Shown: positions 25,552-34,851, counted from the stretch's first letter. The stretch is 64,000 bases of DNA from Roseitranquillus sp963709765 (GCA_963709765.1 CAVPXL010000003.1:248001-312000); one strand, 5' to 3'. A program made the numbers and translations. Notes: generated by a model from the sequence alone, not told the origin.

Positions 25552-25682
25552 GCGGCCTCGTTCAGCGGGCCGTCGTGCGTGCCGCGGGGCGCGTAGTTCC
25601 TGACGATGGCGAAGCGCAGGCCGCCCAGTATCTCGTCGAGCGGCGGCCGCCAGAAGGGGGCGGATTTGCCGGGCATGGGCAT
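25548..25682 (-). CDS. Small conserved-looking protein, 44 residues
   Basis: A short minus-strand gene (MPMPGKSAPFWRPPLDEI start, ending PLNEAA). It has a very good ribosome site (CAGGAG six bases before the ATG) and balanced amino acid use, unlike noise frames. It converges on the exonuclease gene and overlaps its last codons by 4 bases, and it is divergent from leuB. No domain or motif is recognised; the sequence LDEILGGLRFAIVRNYAP looks like a single helix plus a basic tail. Confidence 0.6.
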   Translation of the reverse strand: MPMPGKSAPFWRPPLDEILGGLRFAIVRNYAPRGTHDGPLNEAA

Positions 25683-25772
25683 CGCAAACTCCTGGGATCA
25701 TTGGCGCAGCGCTTGACCGCGTTCGAGGCACCAGCTAGGCCCGCCGGGATCGATCTCAAGGAGCCAGACCCC

Positions 25773-26882
25773 ATGACGCACTCGCTTCTCATCCTGCCTG
25801 GCGACGGTATCGGGCCCGAGGTGATGGCCGAGGTGCGCAAGGTGATCGACTGGGTCGCGGCGAACCGCGATCTGGCCTTCGACGTGTCCGAGGACCTGGT
25901 GGGCGGCGCCTCCTACGACGCGCACGGCACGCCGCTGACCGACGCGGCGATGGCGCGTGCGCATGCCGCCGACGCTGTGCTTCTGGGGGCCGTGGGCGGG
26001 CCGGCCTATGACGAGCTGGACTTCTCGGTGAAGCCCGAGCGCGGCCTGCTGCGGCTGCGCAAGGAGATGGACCTCTACGCCAACCTGCGCCCGGCCCAGT
26101 GCTTCGACGCGCTCGCCGATTTCTCGTCGCTCAAGCGCGAGGTGGTGGCCGGGCTCGACATCATGATCATCCGCGAGCTGACCTCGGGCATCTATTTCGG
26201 GGAGCCGCGGGGCATTCAGGACGACAATCAGGGCGGACGGGTCGGGATCAACACCCAGCGCTACACCACGAACGAGATCCGCCGCGTCGCGCGCGTTGCC
26301 TTCGAGCTGGCGCGCAAGCGGAACAACAAGGTCTGCTCCATGGAGAAGGCCAACGTCATGGAATCCGGCATTCTCTGGCGCGAGGAGGTGCAGTGGGTGC
26401 ACGACAACGAATATCCGGACGTGGAGCTGAGCCACATGTATGCCGATGCCGGCGGGATGCAGCTCTGCCGCTGGCCCAAGCAGTTCGACGTGATCGTGAC
26501 CGACAACCTCTTCGGCGACCTTCTGTCGGACGTGGCGGCGATGCTGACCGGCAGCCTCGGGATGCTGCCGTCGGCCAGTCTCGGCGGCAAGCGCGACAAC
26601 GGCCTGCCCAAGGCGCTCTACGAGCCGGTGCACGGCTCGGCGCCCGACATCGCCGGGCAGGGCAAGGCCAACCCGATCGCCTGCATCCTGAGCTTCGCCA
26701 TGGCGCTGCGCTATTCGTTCGGCGAAGGCGCGGAGGCCGACCGGCTGGAAGCGGCCGTCAACACGGTCCTGGCTTCGGGCAAGCGCACGGCAGATCTGCT
26801 GGGTTCCGACGATGCCGCGCATCTGAGCACGTCCGAGATGGGCGACGCCATCGTCAGCGCCCTGGATGACAGCATCCGCTGA
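25773..26882 (+). CDS. leuB: 3-isopropylmalate dehydrogenase
   Basis: A 369-residue NAD-dependent enzyme that oxidises and decarboxylates 3-isopropylmalate in leucine synthesis. Signatures include LLILPGDGIGPEV at the start, the Arg-rich substrate site (ANLRPA), YFGEPRG, the metal-binding NLFGDLLSD and the closing HGSAPDIAGQGKANP. AAGGAG lies 10 bases before the ATG. It is about 1.3 kb downstream of leuD, separated by the exonuclease and the small minus-strand gene. Confidence 0.97.
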   Translation: MTHSLLILPGDGIGPEVMAEVRKVIDWVAANRDLAFDVSEDLVGGASYDAHGTPLTDAAMARAHAADAVLLGAVGGPAYDELDFSVKPERGLLRLRKEMDLYANLRPAQCFDALADFSSLKREVVAGLDIMIIRELTSGIYFGEPRGIQDDNQGGRVGINTQRYTTNEIRRVARVAFELARKRNNKVCSMEKANVMESGILWREEVQWVHDNEYPDVELSHMYADAGGMQLCRWPKQFDVIVTDNLFGDLLSDVAAMLTGSLGMLPSASLGGKRDNGLPKALYEPVHGSAPDIAGQGKANPIACILSFAMALRYSFGEGAEADRLEAAVNTVLASGKRTADLLGSDDAAHLSTSEMGDAIVSALDDSIR

Positions 26883-26966
26883 TCCGGCAGCGTTCGCCCA
26901 ATCCCGGCCTTCCCCCCGCCGGCGTGGCGTCGTAAGAGGCTGGCATGATGCGCGAAAGCGGATGCG

Positions 26967-27953
26967 ATGGCTCAGCTTGAAGGTGCAAACGCCAAGGGCG
27001 CCATGCTGGCGCTAGGCGCCTATGGCGTGTTTGCCACCCACGATGTCTTCGTGAAGGCGCTGGGGGCGGTCTATTCACCATTCCAGATCATCTTCTTCAG
27101 CGTGTTGTTCAGCTTTCCGCTGGTCACCTTCATGCTGATGCAGGACCCCACCTCGGGCAACCTTCGGCCCCGGCATCCGTGGTGGATTCTGCTGCGCACC
27201 GCTGCCGGTGTCGTCACCGGCGCCTCGGCGTTCTACGCCTTCTCGGTGCTGCCGCTGGCGCAGGTCTATGCGATCCTCTTTGCCGCGCCGCTGATCATCA
27301 CGCTGCTGTCGATCCCGGTCCTTGGCGAGCGGGTCGGCAAGTTCCGGGCCGGGGCCGTGGTGGTCGGATTGCTGGGCGTGATGGTGGTCCTGCGGCCGGG
27401 CGCGACGGAGTTCAGTCTCGGTCACCTCGCGGCGCTGACGGCCGCCATCTGCGGCGCCACGGCTTCGGTCGTGGTGCGCAAGATCGGCCGGGACGAGCGC
27501 GACGCCGTGCTCATGCTGTACCCGATGACGGCCAATTTCCTGGTGATGAGCGCGCTGCTGCCGACGGTCTACAAGCCCATGCCGTTTGTCCATCTGGGGA
27601 TGCTGGGCATCATCTCGGTGCTGGGATTTTCGGCAGGTCTTCTGGTGATCGCGGCCTACAAGACCGGCGAGGCGGCCATCGTCGCGCCGATGCAGTATTC
27701 GCAGATCCTGTGGGCCGCCGCCTATGGCCTCGCCTTTTTCGACGAGACGCCGGACGGCTTCACGATCCTCGGCGCGGCCATCGTCATCGCGAGCGGCGTC
27801 TTCATCGTGCTGCGCGAGGCCCGGGTTTCCAAGACCAGGCCGGTGCTGCAGAGCCGACCGCGTTCCTATAACGCGACGGGACCCCGTCTTCCCATGCGCG
27901 GACTGCCCGGAAGGGCGCATCTACCCCTTGCCAAGACCGATCCTTCAAGCTAG
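26967..27953 (+). CDS. DMT family (EamA domain) transporter
   Basis: A 328-residue inner-membrane protein with ten predicted segments in two EamA repeats (about 10-140 and 150-285). EamA-type DMT proteins move metabolites out of or into the cell, but the substrate is not predictable. The C-terminal 40 residues are basic and cytoplasmic, longer than usual. The gene is followed directly by tRNA-Pro. Confidence 0.88.
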   Translation: MAQLEGANAKGAMLALGAYGVFATHDVFVKALGAVYSPFQIIFFSVLFSFPLVTFMLMQDPTSGNLRPRHPWWILLRTAAGVVTGASAFYAFSVLPLAQVYAILFAAPLIITLLSIPVLGERVGKFRAGAVVVGLLGVMVVLRPGATEFSLGHLAALTAAICGATASVVVRKIGRDERDAVLMLYPMTANFLVMSALLPTVYKPMPFVHLGMLGIISVLGFSAGLLVIAAYKTGEAAIVAPMQYSQILWAAAYGLAFFDETPDGFTILGAAIVIASGVFIVLREARVSKTRPVLQSRPRSYNATGPRLPMRGLPGRAHLPLAKTDPSS

Positions 27954-27968
27954 TCCGCCCCGCACGGT

Positions 27969-28045
27969 CGGAGTGTAGCTCAGCCTGGTAGAGCACTGCC
28001 TTCGGGAGGCAGGGGTCGGAGGTTCGAATCCTCTCACTCCGACCA
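27969..28045 (+). tRNA. tRNA-Pro(CGG)
   Basis: A full cloverleaf of 77 bases with CCA encoded. The acceptor stem is CGGAGTG with CACTCCG. The anticodon stem CTGCC/GGCAG encloses TTCGGGA, giving anticodon CGG. The T arm has GGTTCGAATCC. Confidence 0.97.
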
Positions 28046-28052
28046 GTAGATC

Positions 28053-28072
28053 AAGGGCCCCGCGGGGCCCTT
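28053..28072 (+). terminator. Intrinsic terminator after tRNA-Pro
   Basis: A perfect 20-base palindrome (AAGGGCCCCG and its complement) followed by TCCCGTTT, starting 8 bases after the tRNA. Being symmetrical, it could also end a minus-strand transcript coming from the EF-hand remnant. Confidence 0.75.
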
Positions 28073-28200
28073 TCCCGTTTCTGGAACGCTGGTTCGCCTG
28101 ACCGGACCGGAAATTCTCTCCCGCCGGCCACGATCCCGAAGTGGAGCGCTCGCCCGGCAGAATGGCGGGTGGCCGATGCGCCGCCCGCCATGGAAGGTCC

Positions 28201-28413
28201 TCAGCGGCGGCGGGCGTGATCCGTCAGCGTGAGGGCACCGTCTCCGTCGCGGTCGAGGCGTTGAACGATGCGGGCCAGACGGGCGTCCAGCTCGCCGGAG
28301 TTGATCGTGCCGTCGCCGTTCGCATCCAGGTCCTGGAAGACGTCCACCATGTGCGGTCGCGTGAACTCCCGGAAAAGCGTGTCGAACTCCTCGATCGAGA
28401 GCGCGCCGTCGGG
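28201..28413 (-). pseudogene. EF-hand protein fragment (5' end missing)
   Basis: A minus-strand reading frame ending at the TGA at 28201-28203 codes for about 70 residues with two complete calcium-binding loops (DANGDGTINSGE and DRDGDGALTLTD) and part of a third (PDGALSIEEF). No start codon or signal peptide precedes it in frame: within a few codons it becomes Cys/Arg-rich and runs into the metallophosphoesterase gene. It is best read as the surviving C-terminal part of an EF-hand protein, of the kind common in Rhodobacteraceae. A lost base in a CCC run could join AENP to DGAL, but the upstream part is still missing. Confidence 0.6.
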
Positions 28414-28484
28414 TTTTCTGCACCATTTACTGCAAAGGCCCGGCCGCGCTGCCGACTCTCGTCCGACCGAGGGTGCGCCGCGGC

Positions 28485-28967
28485 CTATCGCGCTTCCTGC
28501 CCTGTTGCGGGCGGCAGGAGATCGATGATGCGGGCTTCCGGGATCGGTCCTCCGAGATCGAGATGCGCCAACGTGACGGGCAGGCGAAAGCGACGGGAAC
28601 CGGCGCTGCCGGGGTTGAGGAAAAGCACGGCGCCGTGCCTCTCGACAACCGGCTTGTGCGAATGGCCGGAGATGACGATGTCGACGCCGCGGGCGGCAGG
28701 GTCGAAGGCGAGGGCCTTGCGGTCGTGAAGCATGAAGATCCGGAAGCCCGCAATCTCGAGGTGCAGCTCTTCAGGATAGCCCTTTGCCCATGCGCCCGTG
28801 TCGACGTTGCCGCGAATGGCCGCGACCGGCGCCATGCCGCGAAGCGAGTTGACAACTTCCTTTCTGCCGATATCGCCGGCATGCAGGATCCGGTCCACAC
28901 CGCGCAGGCACGTGCACGCTTCGGGCCTGAGCAACCCGTGTGTGTCGGAGATGACGCCGACCAACAT
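28485..28967 (-). CDS. Metallophosphoesterase, YfcE/MJ0936 type
   Basis: A 160-residue calcineurin-like phosphoesterase with all core metal motifs: DTHG (8-11), GDIG, GNVD and GHSH, plus the family ending NPGSAGSRR. YfcE-type enzymes are manganese-dependent phosphodiesterases in the cytoplasm with unclear natural substrates. The start MLVGVISDTHG is typical. An EF-hand remnant lies just downstream and tRNA-Val is upstream on the other strand. Confidence 0.92.
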   Translation of the reverse strand: MLVGVISDTHGLLRPEACTCLRGVDRILHAGDIGRKEVVNSLRGMAPVAAIRGNVDTGAWAKGYPEELHLEIAGFRIFMLHDRKALAFDPAARGVDIVISGHSHKPVVERHGAVLFLNPGSAGSRRFRLPVTLAHLDLGGPIPEARIIDLLPPATGQEAR

Positions 28968-29141
28968 CTGTCAGCCCCTGTTTTGGCGCGCGGAACCACA
29001 CTCCGTCGACGCGAAATGGAAATCCACCCGCGCCGCAAGCTGAGCGTCAGCGTGGCGCGGCGACGTTGCGACAGGCCCGGTCTGCGCCGCAAGCGGCCCT
29101 TGCACAGGGCCCGAACTGGCGCTAGGTCTCGCGCCCGCACG

Positions 29142-29216
29142 GGTGATTAGCTCAGTGGTAGAGCGCTTCGTTCACATCGAAGATGTCGGGGGTTCAAATC
29201 CCTCATCACCCACCAT
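29142..29216 (+). tRNA. tRNA-Val(CAC)
   Basis: A 75-base cloverleaf with encoded CCA. The acceptor stem GGGTGAT pairs with ATCACCC. The anticodon stem CTTCG/CGAAG encloses TTCACAT, giving CAC. T arm GGTTCAAATCC. Confidence 0.96.
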
Positions 29217-29424
29217 TCCCCTTCTGGACCGGAATATGCCGGCGTGGCCGGCCAACCGCCACGCAAGCACAGGCGCGTGTAGCTCGGCATGGCGCCGGTC
29301 ATCGCGCGGGCAGACCGGCACGGTCGGGATGGCGGACAGGGCGGGGAGTGTCGAGTTCGACCGCAGCGGTCAACCCAGCTTGCCCGCCGGGGCCGCGAGC
29401 AGGGCGACTTTCACGCGCGCCCGT

Positions 29425-29751
29425 CTATTTCGGCGGCAGTGTCTCGACGAAGTCGACGGCAAGGCGCAGATATCGCAAGACATCGGCATCTTCGGCGAGA
29501 CCTTCCGGAGCGACCTGGATCCAGTTCTTCATCGGTCGTCCCGTGATGGCCATTGGTCCGACGCCGGGCGCGTCTCGCACCGCTCCCTGTGCCGCAAGGC
29601 CGATCCGCGCGATGAGCGTCGCATGCCAGACGCCCACGCACAGGTTTGCGTTCAACATGCAGCAGATCCCGCCGAACATGCGGATCTCGACCGACCCGCG
29701 TCCGTCCAGTAGCTCCCGCAGCCGCTCGACCAGTCCTTCGTCGCTGTGCAT
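29425..29751 (-). CDS. TfoX/Sxy N-terminal domain protein
   Basis: A 108-residue protein of the TfoX_N family, with the hallmark MFGGICCMLNANLCVGV near residue 26 and the closing WIQVAPEGLAEDADVLRYL. In gamma-proteobacteria TfoX/Sxy controls competence genes together with CRP; in Alphaproteobacteria the stand-alone N-terminal domain has no proven function. The ATG at 29751 gives the family start (MHSDEGLVERLRELL). It sits between two tRNA-Val genes on the opposite strand. Confidence 0.85.
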   Translation of the reverse strand: MHSDEGLVERLRELLDGRGSVEIRMFGGICCMLNANLCVGVWHATLIARIGLAAQGAVRDAPGVGPMAITGRPMKNWIQVAPEGLAEDADVLRYLRLAVDFVETLPPK

Positions 29752-29814
29752 GGCGGTGACGCCTCTCGGAACTTGCCTGCGGACGCCCAAGACGCTAGGT
29801 GCCGCCACACGGCA

Positions 29815-29890
29815 GGGTGATTAGCTCAGTTGGTAGAGCATCTCGTTTACACCGAGAGGGTCGGCGGTTCGAGCCCGTCATCACCCACCA
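29815..29890 (+). tRNA. tRNA-Val(TAC)
   Basis: A 76-base cloverleaf with encoded CCA. The acceptor stem is GGGTGAT with ATCACCC, the same as the upstream tRNA-Val. The anticodon loop TTTACAC gives TAC. T arm GGTTCGAGCCC. Confidence 0.96.
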
Positions 29891-30248
29891 AACATCCGGG
29901 GAACGACGAGGCTCCGGGCGACGCCATCGCATCCGCGGCGCCAAGGCCGCGACGCGAACAGCGGCAGCCGTCCAGGCCTCGTCGCCGGGTCCGTCTGCCA
30001 TGCTTGGCAGACATGCGAGAACCGGCGCCGGCGAACGCAATTGTCCCGTTTGTCGGCCCCGGAGTTGGATCGCAGAGCAGGGAATAGCTTGTTAAGCTCC
30101 GGATTGATCTTGATTCGCGGCCCCTCATCGTGTCTCGTCACAAGCGAGGACACAGGCCCGGGTCGTAACGGCGAAACCCGCGCATCCCGGTCCGAACCGA
30201 CTGGGAGGCTGCGGCCGTTTGGCCCCACAATTCCGGAGAGGTGCCTTC
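29891..30248. other. Intergenic stretch between tRNA-Val and the BCCT gene, with one hairpin
   Basis: About 360 bases with no supported gene. A perfect 8-base-pair stem and TGCT loop (GTCTGCCA, 29993-30000, with TGGCAGAC, 30005-30012) may end the tRNA transcript or sit in the BCCT leader. The right end has GGAGAGG, the BCCT ribosome site. Confidence 0.45.
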
Positions 30249-31918
30249 ATGACAGACGAAACGACGCCACATGGACTTCCAACACCCGATGGCGCGGCTG
30301 GCTTAATCGAGACCGACTACGAGATCGGCCAGGACAACGTCGAAGGCAGTTTCGGCCCGTTCGGCTTTGACGTCCACAATCCGGTCTTTCTGGTTTCCGG
30401 GCTCAGCGTGGTCGCTTTCGTGTTCTACGCGCTGGCGCTGCCCGAGCAGGCCGAGAGCTTCTTCGGCTGGCTGCGGCCCGCCCTGACCAGCAGCTTCGAC
30501 TGGTTCTTCCTGCTATCGGCGAACTTCTTCGTGCTGTTCTGCCTGATCCTGATCGTCAGCCCCTGGGGCAGCGTGCGGCTGGGCGGCGACGATGCCGAGC
30601 CCGATTATACCTATATTGGCTGGTTCGCGATGCTCTTCGCGGCAGGCATGGGCATCGGGTTGATGTTCTTCGGCGTTCTCGAGCCGGTCTACCACATGGC
30701 GATCTCCGAGCCGCTGGGCGTCCCGTCGCCCTTCGCCGAGGACGGCTCGATCATTCCCGAGAATGTCGAAGCGGCGCGCCGCGATGGGCCTCGCCGCGAC
30801 CATATTCCACTGGGGGCTGCACCCTTGGGCGATCTATGCGGTGGTGGCGCTGAGCCTGGCGCTCTTCAGCTTCAACAAGGGGTTGCCCCTGACGATCCGG
30901 TCGGCCTTCTACCCGATCTTCGGCGAGCGGATCTGGGGCTGGACCGGTCACGTCATCGACATCCTCGCGGTCTTCGCGACGCTCTTCGGCCTGGCCACGT
31001 CGCTGGGTTTCGGCGCGGAGCAGGCCAATGCCGGGCTCGAATATGTCTTTGGCTTGCCGAACAATCGTGACGGTCCAGGTGATCCTGATCACGATCATCA
31101 CCGGCGTGGCGCTGGTCTCGGTGCTTCGCGGCCTCGATGGCGGGGTCAAGGTGCTCTCGGAGATCAACATGGGCATCGCGGCGCTGCTTCTGTTCTTCGT
31201 GCTGCTCGTCGGACCGACGGGGGCGATCGTCAGCGACTTCTTCGCGGGGCTCGGGACGTACGGGCGCGAACTGCTGCCGCTGTCGAACCCGTTCGGACGG
31301 ACCGATACCGGATACAGCCAGGGCTGGACCGCGTTCTACTGGGCGTGGTGGATCAGCTGGTCGCCGTTCGTCGGCATGTTCATCGCGCGCGTCAGCCGCG
31401 GCCGCACGGTGCGCGAATTCATGATCAGCGTGCTTCTGATCCCGTCGCTGGTCTGCGTCCTGTGGATGGCCGTCTTTGGCGGAACCGCCATCGACCAGGT
31501 CCTGACCAACCCCGAGACGAGCGTGGTCAAGGCCAACGTGATCGACAGCTACAGTCCGGAACTGTCGCTCTTCGCGATGCTGGGCGAGCTGCCGCTGGCC
31601 GGGATCACCTCGACCATCGGGGTCATTCTGGTGGTCGTGTTCTTCGTGACCTCGTCGGATTCGGGATCGCTCGTGATCGACACGATCACCGCTGGCGGCA
31701 AGGTCGATGCGCCAGTGGCGCAGCGGGTGTTCTGGTGCACGTTCGAGGGGGCTGTCGCCATCGTGCTGCTGCTTGGCGGCGGACTGACGGCCCTGCAGGC
31801 GATGGTCATCTCCACCGGTCTGCCTTTCACATTGGTCCTGCTGCTCATGTGCGTGGCGGTCTTCAAAGGACTGAGGAGCGAGCGGCGTGACGTGAAGGCC
31901 GCGATCAGCGAGTCGTAG
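30249..31918 (+). CDS. BCCT family betaine/carnitine/choline transporter, with two frameshifts as read
   Basis: After repair, a 555-residue 12-segment secondary transporter for betaine, choline, carnitine or similar quaternary amines. The BCCT signature GMGIGLMFFGVLEP is near residue 138, and the aromatic substrate-box region is in FYWAWWISWSPFVGMFIARVSRGRT. As read it is broken twice by one extra base. The first is a C at 30779-30780 (GAAGCGGCGCGC-C-GCGATG), after which the frame resumes at MGLAATIFHWGLHP. The second is near 31064-31066 (GAACAATCGTG), after which TVQVILITIITG resumes. GGAGAGG precedes the ATG. The GMG and FFG wording differs slightly from Na+-coupled members. If the breaks are real, it is a pseudogene. 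Confidence 0.82.
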
Positions 31919-32911
31919 ACGGTCGTGCGTTCCCCAATGGAAAGGCGCGCCGCGGTGCGGGAGCCATTTCACTCTGGAGGGTTCGTCCTCACTGCGCCTG
32001 CCGACCGAAAGGTCGGCAGACGCTTGCTTTTCCAGGCTTGATTTCAACCTCTCGTCCGTTTTTCACGAGCGCATCGCGGGAAGCGGCAATGGCGCGCGTC
32101 GTGCCGCGCGTCGTTCGGCAAGATATTTCCGTGGATCGTTTCGCGCGGGTGGTGCTGGGCTTCTACAAGAAGCCGACGGTCGGGATGATCGAGCCGCGAC
32201 AGGCCCGGTTCCGAGACAGCCTCGACATCTGGCGCAAGGCGCATCCCACCTGGAGCCTTGGGAGGCACCGCGGCCATCGGGCGCGTCCATTCCAACTTTC
32301 TCGACTGGTGACGCGTCTCTCTGAGAGTGAGGCGGAGGAGATCGCGCCGCGTAAGAGGCGCCTCGCGGTGCCGGAAATTGACAAAACGATCTTCGTTCAG
32401 CTCCGGCGCGCGGCGCGCGCGCGGCGGACAAATCCGGCGATGCGGATGGGTCTTCAGAAACACTCAACGCCAATGGCGTCGAGCACCCAGTATCGCGAAG
32501 AGGAAGCGGGCGTCGGCGAAGGATATCCTCAGACCAAACCCGAGGCGGTCGAAAGGCTGCCATCGGCGAAGGCCAGGTGAAGAGGCGAGATCGGCGGCGA
32601 GATGATCGCCCGTGTCTGCCGGACCTCTCCCGCATCCTCGATGAGCCCTGACCCTTCCACGGCATGTGGATCCGGGCCAAGCTTCAGGGGAGACAGATCA
32701 GCGCCAGAACAGAGAACGGGCGGCAGTCGAACCGTAGCTCGTGTCCTGCAAGTCGGAATGGCACGCGCGATGCGCCGGCCTTCTTCGTTCTTGCGACTTC
32801 GCGCTGGAGGTGGCGTCGCCCTCCCGGCGCGCCGCGCGATCGCGCCGAGCGACCGGCCGACACGAAGGGCAGGGTGCGGGCCAGATCCGAGGATTGGGGT
32901 GAAGAGGAAAG
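31919..32911. other. About 1 kb without a recognised gene, BCCT to tRNA-Asp
   Basis: Apart from the terminator, I find no supported gene. A plus-strand frame (32038-32580) and a minus-strand frame (32044-32463) overlap, and neither shows a ribosome site, domain or normal amino acid balance. The plus frame has a short sensible-looking part (GFYKKPTVGMIEPRQARFRDSLDIWRK is split here as GFYKKPTVG and RDSLDIWRK) that could be a decayed gene. Base composition is somewhat lower in GC than the neighbours. It may be a remnant region next to tRNA genes. Confidence 0.4.
31998..32019 (+). terminator. Terminator of the BCCT gene
   Basis: CTGCCGACC-GAAA-GGTCGGCAG, a perfect 9-base-pair stem on a GAAA tetraloop, followed by ACGCTTGCTTTT, about 80 bases after the stop. 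Confidence 0.75.
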
Positions 32912-32988
32912 TGGCGCGGTTGACGGGGCTCGAACCCGCGACCCCCGGCGTGACAGGCCGGTACTCTAACCAACTGAGCTACAACCGC
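32912..32988 (-). tRNA. tRNA-Asp(GTC), copy 1
   Basis: A 77-base cloverleaf on the minus strand with CCA encoded. The anticodon stem CCGGC/GCCGG encloses CTGTCAC, giving GTC. It is identical base for base to the copy at 33025-33101. Confidence 0.96.
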
Positions 32989-33024
32989 GCACCTTTCGGT
33001 CGGAGGCGTCTGGACGGGCAGCGA

Positions 33025-33101
33025 TGGCGCGGTTGACGGGGCTCGAACCCGCGACCCCCGGCGTGACAGGCCGGTACTCTAACCAACTGAGCTACAACCG
33101 C
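33025..33101 (-). tRNA. tRNA-Asp(GTC), copy 2
   Basis: Same 77 bases as the copy at 32912, on the same strand, separated by 36 unrelated bases. A tandem duplication; as the upstream copy in transcription order it would be read first. Confidence 0.96.
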
Positions 33102-33238
33102 TCGCTGCCGTCCGGGCGCCCGCCCGAACGTGACGAGCCTTCTATGCGGCGCGCCTCGTGGCGTCAAGTCGCCGGCGGACCCGGAAAGCCGGCTTTGCGG
33201 CCTCCGTAGCGTCACGTCCGGCTGCGCGCCGCGCGACC

Positions 33239-34615
33239 CTATCCGGCCAGCGCGTCGAGGATCCGCGCCCAGCTCCGCGCGCCCTTGTGGAAGCTTCGCA
33301 GATCGTATTTTTCGTTGGGCGAGTGGATCTGGTCGTTGTCGCGGCCGAACCCGATCAGCATCGAATCGAGGCCCAGGATTTCCTTGAAATAGCCGGCGAT
33401 CGGAATTGATCCGCCCGAACCGATGAAGGCCGCCTCGTTTGGCCACTCGTCGGACAGCGCCGCGCGCGCCTTCTCGAAGGCCGGGTCGGAGATATCCATC
33501 TGGCTGGCCGGCGAGGCGCCGTGGTCGAGAAACTCGACCGAGCAATCGGGCGGCAGCATATCCCGGACCATCGCGCGGAAGCTCTCGCGGATCTTCAGCG
33601 GGTCCTGCTTGCCCACAAGACGAAAACTGACCTTGGCGGAGGCCTTCGACGGCAGCACCGTCTTGAACCCTGCGCCGGTATAACCGCCCCAGATGCCGTT
33701 CACCTCGGCCGTGGGGCGCGCCCATCGCATCTGCAGCGGCTCCCTGTCCTGCTCGCCCGCGGGTGTGCTGAGGCCCGCGCTGCCGAGAAACTTCGCGGCA
33801 TCAAACCCGAGCGCCTGCCATTGCCGTGCAACCTCGGGCGGCAGGTCATCCACCCCGTCATAGAACCCGGGCACGGTGATCCGCCCATTCCCGTCGTGCA
33901 GCGCCGCCAGGATTTTCACCAGCGCCCGGATCGGGTTCATCCCGATCCCGCCGAAATCGCCCGAATGCAGGTCGCGGCTCGGGCCCGTCACCACCAGCTC
34001 CTCGCCGAGCAGGCCGCGCAGCATGGTCGTGATCGCCGGTGTGTCGCGGTCAAACAGGCCGGTGTCGCAGATCAGGCAGAGGTCGGGCCGCGACAGCTCC
34101 GCCCTGTTCTCCTCCATGAACGGCACGAGGGAGGGCGAGCCGGATTCCTCCTCGCCCTCGAGAAAGATCGAGATTCGTCCGGGCAGGCTTCCGTTGACGG
34201 CCTTCCACGCGCGACAGGCCTCGATGAAGGTCATCAGCTGGCCCTTGTCGTCGGAGGCGCCGCGCGCGCGGATCACCTTGCCATCGGACGTGTCCTGCAA
34301 TTCGGGGTCGAACGGATCGCGGTCCCACAGGTCGAGCGGGTCCACGGGCTGCACGTCGTAATGGCCGTAGAACATCACGTGCGGCCCGCTCTCGCCGGTA
34401 TGGCCGACAACCATCGGGTGTCCCGGCGTGGGGCGCGCAGAGACCTCGAAGCCCAGCGAGCGCAGATCCTCGACCAGCCAGTCCGCCGCCTTGGCGCAAT
34501 CGGCCTTGTAGGCGGGATCGGTCGAGATCGACGGGATCCGCAGCAATTCCATCAGGCGGTCGGTGGCGGCGGGCAGGTCTTCGTCGATGCGGGAGAGAAC
34601 GGCGTCGAGGCTCAT
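33239..34615 (-). CDS. M20 family metallopeptidase (dipeptidase type)
   Basis: A 458-residue zinc amidohydrolase of the M20 family. Metal sites are visible: HYDVQP (around residue 84), the bridging Asp in GASDDKGQ (near 119), the catalytic Glu pair in LEGEEESGSPS and the C-terminal SIPIAGYFKEILG region. Family members hydrolyse dipeptides or N-acyl amino acids in the cytoplasm. It is the last gene of a minus-strand operon with a peptide-type ABC transporter, an FAD oxidoreductase and a GcvT-like protein, so it probably splits an imported dipeptide-like or N-acylated substrate. It is 236 bases from the FAD gene. Confidence 0.92.
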   Translation of the reverse strand: MSLDAVLSRIDEDLPAATDRLMELLRIPSISTDPAYKADCAKAADWLVEDLRSLGFEVSARPTPGHPMVVGHTGESGPHVMFYGHYDVQPVDPLDLWDRDPFDPELQDTSDGKVIRARGASDDKGQLMTFIEACRAWKAVNGSLPGRISIFLEGEEESGSPSLVPFMEENRAELSRPDLCLICDTGLFDRDTPAITTMLRGLLGEELVVTGPSRDLHSGDFGGIGMNPIRALVKILAALHDGNGRITVPGFYDGVDDLPPEVARQWQALGFDAAKFLGSAGLSTPAGEQDREPLQMRWARPTAEVNGIWGGYTGAGFKTVLPSKASAKVSFRLVGKQDPLKIRESFRAMVRDMLPPDCSVEFLDHGASPASQMDISDPAFEKARAALSDEWPNEAAFIGSGGSIPIAGYFKEILGLDSMLIGFGRDNDQIHSPNEKYDLRSFHKGARSWARILDALAG

Positions 34616-34851
34616 GCGAGGGCTCCTTCAGTTTGCCGCGACCCTACCAATCGGGCCGGCGCCGTCCAGCGCCTTGCCCCGTCGGACCGGTGCGGATCCG
34701 GTCGCCGTCAGTCGGGGTCGGGTCAGTCGATGTGACAGATCCCGGCCGAGCGACCTTCGCTCCATCGGGAACAGCGTACTTCAACTCGTCAGGGTCAGAG
34801 CGTTGAAACCAGTCCGGGGCAGGGCCGCCGGCCGCTGGCGCAAAGCTGCGA

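Noticed and set aside
29277..29288. A 12-base stretch like the D arm of tRNA-Pro (GTGTAGCTCGGC)
   Set aside because: No acceptor, anticodon or T arm can be folded around it; too short for a tRNA or attachment-site claim.
30249..31918. Splitting the BCCT region into two or three separate genes
   Set aside because: The three reading-frame parts join into one continuous transporter with two one-base changes, and no ribosome site stands before the later parts.
32038..32580. Plus-strand frame of about 180 codons after the BCCT terminator
   Set aside because: No ribosome site or domain, Arg-rich second half, and overlaps another frame of equal quality on the other strand; kept only as part of the gap entry.
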